Assembly (NCBI GenBank): GCA_002725445.1
Contig: PBPD01000010.1
Span: 1 to 5,879 of the forward strand
Reading direction: 5' to 3'
Origin: Rickettsiales bacterium
GTDB taxonomy: Bacteria; Pseudomonadota; Alphaproteobacteria; Rickettsiales; UBA3002
Length of the DNA stretch: 5,879 nt
The notes beneath the pieces were generated by a model that did not search any database, had not been told where the DNA came from, and saw only the letters and a list, made by a program, of their open reading frames with translations. Below are positions 1 to 5,261 of the stretch, piece after piece (the first letter of the stretch is position 1; each line of letters begins with the position of its first letter). The position numbers and the translations under genes were made by a program.

Positions 1-959
1 CCTTTACCGAAGGATTTTGCCCCCATCACCACAGCACGCTGATGGTCTTTCAGAGCACCAGCCACAATCTCTGAAGCCGAGGCTGATCCTTCATTGATCA
101 GCACTACCATAGGCAGACCGTTCGCCAGATCGCCGGAGCTTGCGCTATAGCGCTTGGTGTCGTTAGGGTCACGTTCACGCGTAGAGACAATCTCGCCGCG
201 CTCAAGGAACGCATCAGATACCGCAATCGCCTGATCCAGCAGACCACCCGGGTTATTGCGCAGATCCAGCACGATACCCTTCATGTCTTTGCCCATTTGC
301 TTTTGCAGCTGAGTCAGCTCACGCTTCATATTGTCGTAGGTGGATTCCGAGAAGGACACAATACGCAGATAGGCTACATCGCCTTCAGCGCGCGCACGCA
401 CCGAACGAATTTTGATCAGGTCACGTGTAATTTCAATGTCCAGCGGCTCCGCTTCGCCTTCGCGCAGCACAGTCAGCTCGATGTCAGTGCCCACAGGCCC
501 GCGCATTTTCTCAACCGCTTCCGAGAGTGTAAGTCCCAATACCTGCTCGCCGTCAATCTGACTGATAAAGTCGCCCGCTTTGATGCCGGCATCAAACGCC
601 GGGGTGTCATCGATCGGAGACACCACTTTCACCAGACCATTTTCCATGGTCACTTCGATGCCAAGTCCGCCAAATTCACCACGGGTCTGCACTTGCATTT
701 CCTTGAAATTCTTTTCATTCAGATAGCCGGAATGCGGATCCAGCGCGGTGAGCATGCCATTGATGGCGTTTTCAATCAGCTCGTCATCGCCTACTTCTTC
801 CACATAATCGGTACGCACACGCTCAAACACATCGCCAAAGAGATTCAGCAATTCATACGTGTTTGCTTTGTTATCCGCAGCCACAGCGGGGGTGGCAATA
901 GCGCTCACCAACAAAGCAATGGCGGCGACGGGTGCGGAGAAAGCGGAATGAAAAGTCAT
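1..959 (-). CDS. ctpA: Carboxy-terminal processing protease, S41 family, N-terminal part
   Basis: S41A proteases of the CtpA/Prc group cut envelope proteins from their C-termini using a serine-lysine pair and a PDZ domain that recognises the tail. 319 residues are visible and the gene runs off the left edge; the family is usually 430-480, so about a quarter is missing. Residues 1-27 form a Sec signal peptide ending in AVA, with an n-region that has no lysine or arginine. The helical start of the mature protein (33-80) ends in the hallmark LDPHSGYL (73-80). The PDZ domain lies at about 93-180 (GEFGGLGIEV, AGIKAGDFISQIDG). The protease core follows: YLRIVSFSE (197-205), GIVLDLRNNPGG (228-239), then GSASASEIVAGA with probable catalytic S294 and K319 25 residues later, which is the last whole codon in the window. 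ATG 957-959 has AAGG (971-974) eleven bases upstream. It probably sits in a transcript with envC, and could process envelope hydrolases or their regulators (inference). Confidence 0.95.
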   Translation of the reverse strand, partial: MTFHSAFSAPVAAIALLVSAIATPAVAADNKANTYELLNLFGDVFERVRTDYVEEVGDDELIENAINGMLTALDPHSGYLNEKNFKEMQVQTRGEFGGLGIEVTMENGLVKVVSPIDDTPAFDAGIKAGDFISQIDGEQVLGLTLSEAVEKMRGPVGTDIELTVLREGEAEPLDIEITRDLIKIRSVRARAEGDVAYLRIVSFSESTYDNMKRELTQLQKQMGKDMKGIVLDLRNNPGGLLDQAIAVSDAFLERGEIVSTRERDPNDTKRYSASSGDLANGLPMVVLINEGSASASEIVAGALKDHQRAVVMGAKSFGK

Positions 960-970
960 AAAATATCGTA

Positions 971-974
971 CCTT
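971..974 (-). promoter_or_regulatory. Weak ribosome binding site of ctpA
   Basis: AAGG on the minus strand lies eleven bases before the ctpA ATG, in the 19-base gap after the envC stop. The spacing is longer than ideal. No other in-frame start codon lies between the site and the ATG, and none lies just upstream. Confidence 0.5.
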
Positions 975-978
975 ATAA

Positions 979-2160
979 TTAGCGTTGCGCTATATTGAAA
1001 TTACCAATCCATGGCGTGGGGTCAACAGGTTTGCTGCCTTTGCGCACTTCTACATACAGTTTTTTTGCATCCGTTGCTACACCCATCACGCCCAAAGGTT
1101 CACCAACCAGCACGCGCTGGCCAATATCGGTCTGAATTTGGTTTAAGCCGGCAAGGAGTGTATGCACGCCATCATCGTGGCGCACAATCACCATAGGGCC
1201 ATACTCAAGGAACGGGCCAGTGAAAACTACCTCGCCATTGGCAGGGGATACTACTTGCGCATTGGCGGCGGTTTGCAGCACCACGCCTTTCAGACTTTCG
1301 CCACTCTTACTCTTGCTGCCATATTTCTGCAAAATATCGCCCACTACGGGTTTTTTAGCACTTCTACTGCCAGGCTTGCCCGGTGGGGACGGCTTGGCCT
1401 GCGGGATGCCAATACCAGCTAGCGTTTTGCGCTCACGCTCCAACGAAGCGAGCAACTCTTTCAGCGAGCTGGATTTTTTAGACAGATTGCCAATCTTTTC
1501 TTTTTCGCGTGAATAATCTTTGTCCAGTTGGCGATGCATAGCTTCGCGCCGCACCAGTTCCTTTGACAAGGTTTCGCGTTTATCCATCAGCGCATGCTGC
1601 TTTTTGATGATGCTTTCACGGTTTTGGTGGATTTTGGTTTGTAGTTTCGCCAATTCCTGAATCTGGATCGATAGCTCATTGGCTTTCTGCTGCACCGCTT
1701 CGGATGTCATTTCCAACACTTTGCCAGTGCGCAGCACTTCGGGCAGGCTGGCAGGCTGTGCCACAAACGCCATGCGTGGGGTTCGGCTGAGATGCACCAT
1801 CGATTTCACCAGCGCGATATGCTGTTTTTCCTGCGCGTGGTATTCATTTTGTTTGGCCTGCATTTGCTTCTGCAACACGCTCAGCGCATTTTCTTTATCG
1901 CGTAAATCCGCTTCGTTCTTTTGTATTTCATCGGCCAGTTTTACGGTTTTCGACTGAATTTCACTTAAATTGCTGGTGAGGGCTTCCAGCTCTCCTGCCA
2001 AGCGGGACTGGCGGTCTCGCGCCTCGTCGATGGCTTGCAGCGTGCTATCCAACTCTTTTTTGGTGTTAGCAAGGGCAGGGGCGGCGAAGCTTGTCGCCAA
2101 TGCAAGGCTTAGGCACAAAGCGGCGCTACGCACGTGCACGTGCTTCTTCCTGTAACGCAT
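979..2160 (-). CDS. envC: EnvC-type secreted coiled-coil protein with degenerate LytM (M23) domain
   Basis: EnvC proteins are periplasmic activators of the N-acetylmuramoyl-L-alanine amidases that split septal murein in cell division. This one has 393 residues. Residues 1-31 form a signal peptide (basic RYRKK start, hydrophobic middle, ALA cleavage site). Residues about 32-250 are rich in charged heptads and should form a long coiled coil, broken near 126-140 by RTPRMAFVAQPASLP. A proline-rich linker (254-264) leads to a LytM domain at about 287-385, with LKGVVLQ, YGPMVIVRHDDGVHTLLAGL and LYVEVRKGSKPVDPTPWIG. The zinc ligands of active M23 peptidases are absent: the HxGxD region reads LKGVVLQ, the usual YAHL is LAGL (G338) and LHFE is LYVE (Y369). 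E. coli EnvC has similar losses, so an activator role is more likely than hydrolysis. The ATG at 2160 has no ribosome binding site; GTG 2137-2139 with AGGA eight bases upstream is a credible alternative. ctpA follows after 19 bases. Confidence 0.9.
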   Translation of the reverse strand: MRYRKKHVHVRSAALCLSLALATSFAAPALANTKKELDSTLQAIDEARDRQSRLAGELEALTSNLSEIQSKTVKLADEIQKNEADLRDKENALSVLQKQMQAKQNEYHAQEKQHIALVKSMVHLSRTPRMAFVAQPASLPEVLRTGKVLEMTSEAVQQKANELSIQIQELAKLQTKIHQNRESIIKKQHALMDKRETLSKELVRREAMHRQLDKDYSREKEKIGNLSKKSSSLKELLASLERERKTLAGIGIPQAKPSPPGKPGSRSAKKPVVGDILQKYGSKSKSGESLKGVVLQTAANAQVVSPANGEVVFTGPFLEYGPMVIVRHDDGVHTLLAGLNQIQTDIGQRVLVGEPLGVMGVATDAKKLYVEVRKGSKPVDPTPWIGNFNIAQR

Positions 2161-3691
2161 CGGGAATCAGGTTTTTACCGGTCATCTCAGCTGGCTGCGT
2201 AATATGGAGCAATGCCAGCATGCTAGGTGCAAGATCGGCTAACCGCCCTTCGGCCAAACGGACTGACTTGCCGTGGAATGCTGGCCCGGCTAGCACCAGC
2301 GGCACTTTGTTCAGGGTGTGCGCCGTGTGAGCTTGTTCCCCTGTTTCCGCCTTCATCTGTTCGGCGTTACCGTGATCGGCGGTAATCAGCATGGCGCCAC
2401 CGGTAGCTTCAATGGCTTCCAGCAGGCGGCCAAGGCAGGCATCAACTGTTTCAACCGCTTTGATGGCTGCTTGCGTGTCGCCTGTATGGCCGACCATATC
2501 CGTGTTGGCATAATTGACCATAATCGCATCAAAACGTTTGGAAGTAATCGCTTCTACAAGCTTGTTTGTCACCTCCGGCGCTGACATTTCAGGCTGCAAA
2601 TCATAGGTGGCAACGTCAGGTGAGGGCACCAAAATGCGTTCCTCGCCGTCAAATACCGCTTCACGCCCGCCATTCATAAAGAAAGTCACATGCGCATATT
2701 TCTCGGTTTCGGCAATGCGAAGCTGGCGTTTGTTATGATTGGCCAGCACTTCGCCCAGCGTGTTTTTCAGCGTTTGGGGCGGAAACAATGCCGGCATAAA
2801 TTCGGCCAGCTCGCTGGAATATTCTACCATACCCACCGTTGAGATCAGATGCGGCGCGTCGCCTTTATCGAACCCATCGAAGGCAGGATTCACGAAGGCC
2901 TGCATCAACTGGCGCGCACGGTCAGCACGGAAATTGGCCATCAGCAATCCATCGCCATCGGTCATGCCGCCGTATTCTTGCAATATGCAAGGAATGACAA
3001 ATTCATCGCTGCTATCGGTATAGGCCGATGCAATGGCATTGGTGGCGGAGTCAAAGTTTGGGGCATCGCCGTGACAGATCGCGTTATAGGCCTTGCTCAC
3101 GCGATCCCAGCGTTGGTCGCGATCCATCGCATAATAGCGGCCAGACAGCGTAGCAATGGCAATAAGCGGCGTGTCGGCGATAGCATCTTCCAGTGCTTTC
3201 ACGTAACCGTCTGCACTTTTGGGAGGCGTGTCGCGCCCGTCCAGAAAGGCATGAATCGCCACAGGCACGCCTGCATTGGCCACAATCTTTGCCAGCGCGA
3301 TGATGTGATTCTGATGGGCGTGCACACCCCCATCCGACACCAGGCCCATCAGGTGGCATGTGCCGCCTGAGGCCTGCAACGCAGCAATATGCGCCTGTAG
3401 CACTGCATTATTGGCCAACGCGTCATCGGCTATGGCTTGATCGATCCGTGGCAAATCCTGCATGACCACACGACCGCTACCAATATTCATATGTCCAACT
3501 TCGGAATTTCCCATTTGTCCGCTGGGCAGTCCCACTTCGCCTTCAGAGGCATCCAGCAGGCCATTGGGGTACGCTTGCATCAGGCGATCCCAATGCGGCG
3601 TGTTGGCCATGGCAATGGCGTTGTGTTCAGTGGCTTCGCTATGCCCCCAACCATCCAGAATGCACAATATGACGGGTGTGAATATATTCAT
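2126..3691 (-). CDS. gpmI: 2,3-bisphosphoglycerate-independent phosphoglycerate mutase
   Basis: GpmI interconverts 3- and 2-phosphoglycerate in glycolysis and gluconeogenesis through a phosphoserine intermediate and two metal ions (usually manganese). It belongs to the alkaline phosphatase superfamily and acts in the cytoplasm. Its 521 residues fit the usual 510-520. Key positions are present: D13 in ILDGWG, the phospho-acceptor S63 in QMGNSEVGH (59-67), H124, HAFLDGRDTPP (147-157), SGRYYAMDRDQRWDR (183-197), FRADR (254-258), K331, D398 and H402 in NTDMVGHTGD, D439 and H440 in TADHGN, and H458 in HTAHT. The enzyme therefore looks active. The ATG at 3689-3691 lies 47 bases after rlmH and has no clear Shine-Dalgarno sequence; a promoter-like pair just ahead of it would place transcription start on the ATG itself (see the regulatory entry). 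The 3' end overlaps the envC-type gene by 35 bases or less, depending on that gene's start. A gpmI-envC pairing is also found in enteric bacteria, which supports linked expression. Confidence 0.98.
   Translation of the reverse strand: MNIFTPVILCILDGWGHSEATEHNAIAMANTPHWDRLMQAYPNGLLDASEGEVGLPSGQMGNSEVGHMNIGSGRVVMQDLPRIDQAIADDALANNAVLQAHIAALQASGGTCHLMGLVSDGGVHAHQNHIIALAKIVANAGVPVAIHAFLDGRDTPPKSADGYVKALEDAIADTPLIAIATLSGRYYAMDRDQRWDRVSKAYNAICHGDAPNFDSATNAIASAYTDSSDEFVIPCILQEYGGMTDGDGLLMANFRADRARQLMQAFVNPAFDGFDKGDAPHLISTVGMVEYSSELAEFMPALFPPQTLKNTLGEVLANHNKRQLRIAETEKYAHVTFFMNGGREAVFDGEERILVPSPDVATYDLQPEMSAPEVTNKLVEAITSKRFDAIMVNYANTDMVGHTGDTQAAIKAVETVDACLGRLLEAIEATGGAMLITADHGNAEQMKAETGEQAHTAHTLNKVPLVLAGPAFHGKSVRLAEGRLADLAPSMLALLHITQPAEMTGKNLIPDALQEEARARA
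2130..2143. repeat. 14-base perfect palindrome and 6-base tandem repeat in the gpmI/envC overlap
   Basis: The sequence GCACGTGCACGTGC equals its own reverse complement and is also a GCACGT unit repeated twice plus two bases. It encodes Ala-Arg-Ala-Arg at the end of GpmI and His-Val-His-Val at the start of the long EnvC frame. It contains both alternative GTG starts of envC. In mRNA it could fold into a 5-base-pair stem with a TGCA loop. Confidence 0.6.
2146..2151 (-). promoter_or_regulatory. Shine-Dalgarno-like AGGAAG inside the annotated envC start region
   Basis: On the minus strand AGGAAG falls in codons 4-5 of the longest envC frame. Its AGGA is eight bases before an in-frame GTG (2137-2139) and fourteen before a second (2131-2133). 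No comparable site precedes the ATG at 2158-2160. This favours a GTG start giving a signal peptide beginning MHVRSAALCL, with a gpmI overlap of only 14 bases. The choice stays open because the ATG form has the more basic signal peptide n-region. Confidence 0.45.
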
Positions 3692-3697
3692 GCGCTG

Positions 3698-3725
3698 ACT
3701 ATAGCTTTTGCAGCATTTGGCGCAA
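3698..3725 (-). promoter_or_regulatory. Possible sigma70-type promoter for gpmI
   Basis: Minus strand: TTGCGC (3720-3725, three of six matches to TTGACA), a 16-base spacer, then TATAGT (3698-3703, five of six matches to TATAAT). Six bases separate the -10 element from the A of the gpmI ATG, so transcription would start at or next to the start codon. The -35 element is weak and chance matches of this quality are common in a short gap. The placement and the missing Shine-Dalgarno site are why it is listed. Confidence 0.3.
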
Positions 3726-3738
3726 GGGCTAACATGCG

Positions 3739-4194
3739 CTAATCGCGGTGATAAGGGTGATTGGTGAGAATGCTATAGCTGCGATACAGCTGCTCGGCCA
3801 GCAGGGGGCGCATCAGCATATGCGGCCATGTGAGTTTGCCAAACGCAATGCTAAGGCGTGCGGCCTCTAATGCGCGTTTGTCCAACCCGTCCTGCCCGCC
3901 TATCAGAAATGCTACATGGCGAATGCCTTCATCCTGCCATTGCTGAAAATGGCTAGCAAATTCACGGCTTTTCCATGTTTTGCCGTGTTCGTCCAGTGCA
4001 ATGCGTATATGGGCATCGGCAGTGGCGGCGAGCAATTTATCGGCCTCGTCGGCTTTACGTTGCACGATATCGGTTTTTTTACTGTCGATTTCTTTGATGG
4101 TTATCGCCCAGGGCAGCATGCTGATATATTTGTTCAACAAATCCTGTTCGGGGCATTGGCGCATTTTGCCCACGGCGGCAAGGGTGATTTGCAT
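3739..4194 (-). CDS. rlmH: 23S rRNA (pseudouridine1915-N3)-methyltransferase RlmH
   Basis: RlmH is a SPOUT-class methyltransferase that uses S-adenosylmethionine to methylate pseudouridine 1915 in helix 69 of 23S rRNA, acting on the assembled 70S ribosome. The protein has 151 residues; the family is about 155. It starts MQITLAAVGK, as usual for the N-terminal strand. The segment ALDEHGKTWKSREFA lies at 66-80, the glycine-rich methyl-donor loop FLIGGQDG at 96-103, and LTWPHMLMRPLLAEQLYRS with the closing HPYHR at 121-150. These C-terminal segments form the trefoil knot and the conserved tail needed for catalysis. The TWPH version is typical of Alphaproteobacteria. The ATG at 4192-4194 follows TAAGG (4202-4206) at seven bases, a good ribosome binding site. 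It starts 25 bases after rsfS, so two large-subunit factors sit side by side. Confidence 0.97.
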   Translation of the reverse strand: MQITLAAVGKMRQCPEQDLLNKYISMLPWAITIKEIDSKKTDIVQRKADEADKLLAATADAHIRIALDEHGKTWKSREFASHFQQWQDEGIRHVAFLIGGQDGLDKRALEAARLSIAFGKLTWPHMLMRPLLAEQLYRSYSILTNHPYHRD

Positions 4195-4201
4195 CTCGAA
4201 A

Positions 4202-4206
4202 CCTTA
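4202..4206 (-). promoter_or_regulatory. Ribosome binding site of rlmH
   Basis: On the minus strand TAAGG lies seven bases before the rlmH ATG, in the 25-base gap after the rsfS stop. Sequence and spacing are good. It is one of the clearest Shine-Dalgarno sites in the window. Confidence 0.7.
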
Positions 4207-4219
4207 AAACGGCGCTAAA

Positions 4220-4621
4220 TTAGACGGCGGCCATCTCCTCGGAGCTGGGTACGGGCACGGCCCACATTTTCTCCAGATTATAGAAATCACGGATTTCCGG
4301 GCGGAATAAATGCACGACCACGTCGCCTGCATCAATCAGCACCCAGTCGCCCGATTCCATTCCTTCCACGGAGATCGCAGGCGAACCAGCGTCTTTGAGT
4401 TTTTCGACGATATGCTGGGCGCAGCTGCTCACATGACGTTGCGAGCGGCCAGTGGCGACCACCATAAAATCAGCAAAACTACATTTTTTAGAAATTTCGA
4501 GCGTGACAATGTCTTCGGCTTTGTCATCATCCAGTGATGTTTCTATCAGGTCTTTCACACCTACAACATCATTTGGCTTAAGAGAGGTAGAAATGTTACT
4601 ACTCCATCCTTTGTTCCACAC
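4220..4621 (-). CDS. rsfS: Ribosomal silencing factor RsfS (start uncertain)
   Basis: RsfS binds ribosomal protein uL14 on the large subunit and blocks joining of the 30S and 50S subunits, lowering translation in stationary phase or starvation. Counting from the GTG at 4621, the protein has 133 residues. The conserved domain runs from about residue 22 (VKDLIETSLDDDKAEDIVTL) to 120. It includes SFADFMVVATGRSQRHV (48-64), SVEGMESGDWVLIDAGDVVV (84-103) and the C-terminal FYNLEKMW (113-120), all typical of the family. The same frame stays open upstream to 5029, but that part lies under nadD and is not RsfS-like. There is no in-frame ATG. Possible starts are GTG 4619-4621 (no clear ribosome binding site), ATT 4592-4594 (124 residues, with GGATGGAG seven bases upstream) and GTG 4556-4558 (112 residues, no clear site). 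The usual family length of 105-120 residues favours one of the shorter forms. I list the longest form with a common start codon. Function is very sure, the start is not. Confidence 0.93.
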   Translation of the reverse strand: MWNKGWSSNISTSLKPNDVVGVKDLIETSLDDDKAEDIVTLEISKKCSFADFMVVATGRSQRHVSSCAQHIVEKLKDAGSPAISVEGMESGDWVLIDAGDVVVHLFRPEIRDFYNLEKMWAVPVPSSEEMAAV

Positions 4622-4622
4622 A

Positions 4623-4657
4623 ATTATATTATGCCATAAGAAACGCTTTGCTTCCAA
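4623..4657 (-). promoter_or_regulatory. Possible internal promoter at the nadD/rsfS junction
   Basis: Minus strand: TTGGAA (4652-4657, four of six matches to TTGACA), 18 bases, CATAAT (4628-4633, five of six). A perfect TATAAT overlaps it at 4623-4628, although no good -35 element lies 16-18 bases before that one. The site sits in the last codons of nadD in the most AT-rich patch around. It could give rsfS, rlmH and gpmI a transcript independent of proA-nadD. It is predicted from sequence alone. Confidence 0.35.
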
Positions 4658-5261
4658 GCGTTTTTCGCAATTCCGTTGCCGACAGGTCGCAGCGTGGCAT
4701 GCGAATATAAGCCCAAGCGGGCGCGTCGCATGATGCCAGGGCGGACAGCTCCTTTGGCCCTGCTTGTGCGGCACGGTATTTAATCGCCATTTTGCTTTGC
4801 AGTGCAGCATGGCTGAAGGGGGCTCGGTCAAATACTGCAACGGGCATCGTCTGCAGAATAGATTCCCATGCCCTCCAGCGGTGGAAATGCACCAGATTAT
4901 CCGCACCCATAAGCCACACAAAGTGGTGTTGGGGATAGGCATCCTGAAGGGCGGGGAGGGTGTCGCAGGTATATTGCAATCCATGGACAGCTTCGAAATC
5001 GCTGGTTTGAATGCGCGCATCACCCGCAATTAATTGCTCGGCATGCTGTAGCCGTTCGTCAAACGGTGCCATGCCCTCATCGGACTTTAAGGGGTTCTGC
5101 GGTGAAACAAGCCACCATACCGCGTCCAATTGCAAATGTTTGAGCGCTTGCTGGCTTAAATGCACATGGCCGGCATGTGCCGGATTAAACGACCCGCCCA
5201 GCAGGCCTATTTTTTGGGGGCGCGGCGAGGGCGTCGTCCGCTTATGCTCGGGTGCTTCCAT
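4629..5261 (-). CDS. nadD: Nicotinate-nucleotide adenylyltransferase
   Basis: NadD joins nicotinate mononucleotide and ATP to form nicotinate adenine dinucleotide, the penultimate step of NAD synthesis, in the cytoplasm. The protein has 210 residues, normal for the family. A basic, proline-containing lead of about 16 residues precedes the nucleotidyltransferase core. The ATP-binding motif GGSFNPAHAGH lies at residues 22-32, with the HxGH signature. SPQNPLK follows at 53-59, the MGADN and nearby RW substrate-site segment at 118-130, and the C-terminal LSATELR (the ISSTxIR-type phosphate-binding motif) at 193-199. The ATG at 5259-5261 is the only start ahead of the motif. It is preceded by GGTGAG at 5267-5272, five bases away, which fits the downstream half of a Shine-Dalgarno sequence. 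The start lies inside the proA end (20-base overlap), and the stop is only a few bases before the first possible rsfS start. The nadD-rsfS-rlmH order is widespread in bacteria and supports the call. Confidence 0.97.
   Translation of the reverse strand: MEAPEHKRTTPSPRPQKIGLLGGSFNPAHAGHVHLSQQALKHLQLDAVWWLVSPQNPLKSDEGMAPFDERLQHAEQLIAGDARIQTSDFEAVHGLQYTCDTLPALQDAYPQHHFVWLMGADNLVHFHRWRAWESILQTMPVAVFDRAPFSHAALQSKMAIKYRAAQAGPKELSALASCDAPAWAYIRMPRCDLSATELRKTLGSKAFLMA
4641..4663 (-). repeat. Inverted repeat (hairpin) at the 3' end of nadD
   Basis: AAACGCTT and AAGCGTTT form a perfect 8-base-pair stem around a 7-base loop, within the last nadD codons. On the minus strand it is followed by a mixed CTTATGG, not a U-run, so it is a poor terminator for the operon. 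On the plus strand the right arm runs into five Ts (4659-4665 region), which is closer to a terminator shape, but no gene points that way. The stem has only three G-C pairs. It may be an mRNA structure, or just coding sequence. Confidence 0.35.

Noticed and set aside
297..998. 233-codon open frame on the plus strand
   Set aside because: It lies wholly opposite ctpA, whose signal peptide, PDZ domain and catalytic motifs are clear. The plus-strand translation has no recognisable domain and is rich in His, Gln and Arg, as expected of an antisense shadow.
3084..3359. 91-codon minus-strand frame inside gpmI
   Set aside because: It is an alternative frame under the well-conserved HAFLDGRDTPP to SGRYYAMDRDQRWDR part of GpmI and has no signature of its own.
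2849..3370. 173-codon open frame on the plus strand
   Set aside because: It lies opposite the conserved core of gpmI, has no family signature and no neighbouring gene on that strand.
4641..4665. Rho-independent terminator on the plus strand
   Set aside because: The stem has only three G-C pairs, the T-run is five bases, and no plus-strand gene ends there. It lies within nadD coding sequence.
4622..5029. N-terminal extension of the rsfS frame to an ATG at 5029
   Set aside because: The extra 136 residues are nadD sequence read in another frame, rich in Arg, Cys and Trp, and do not resemble RsfS. The frame is merely open.
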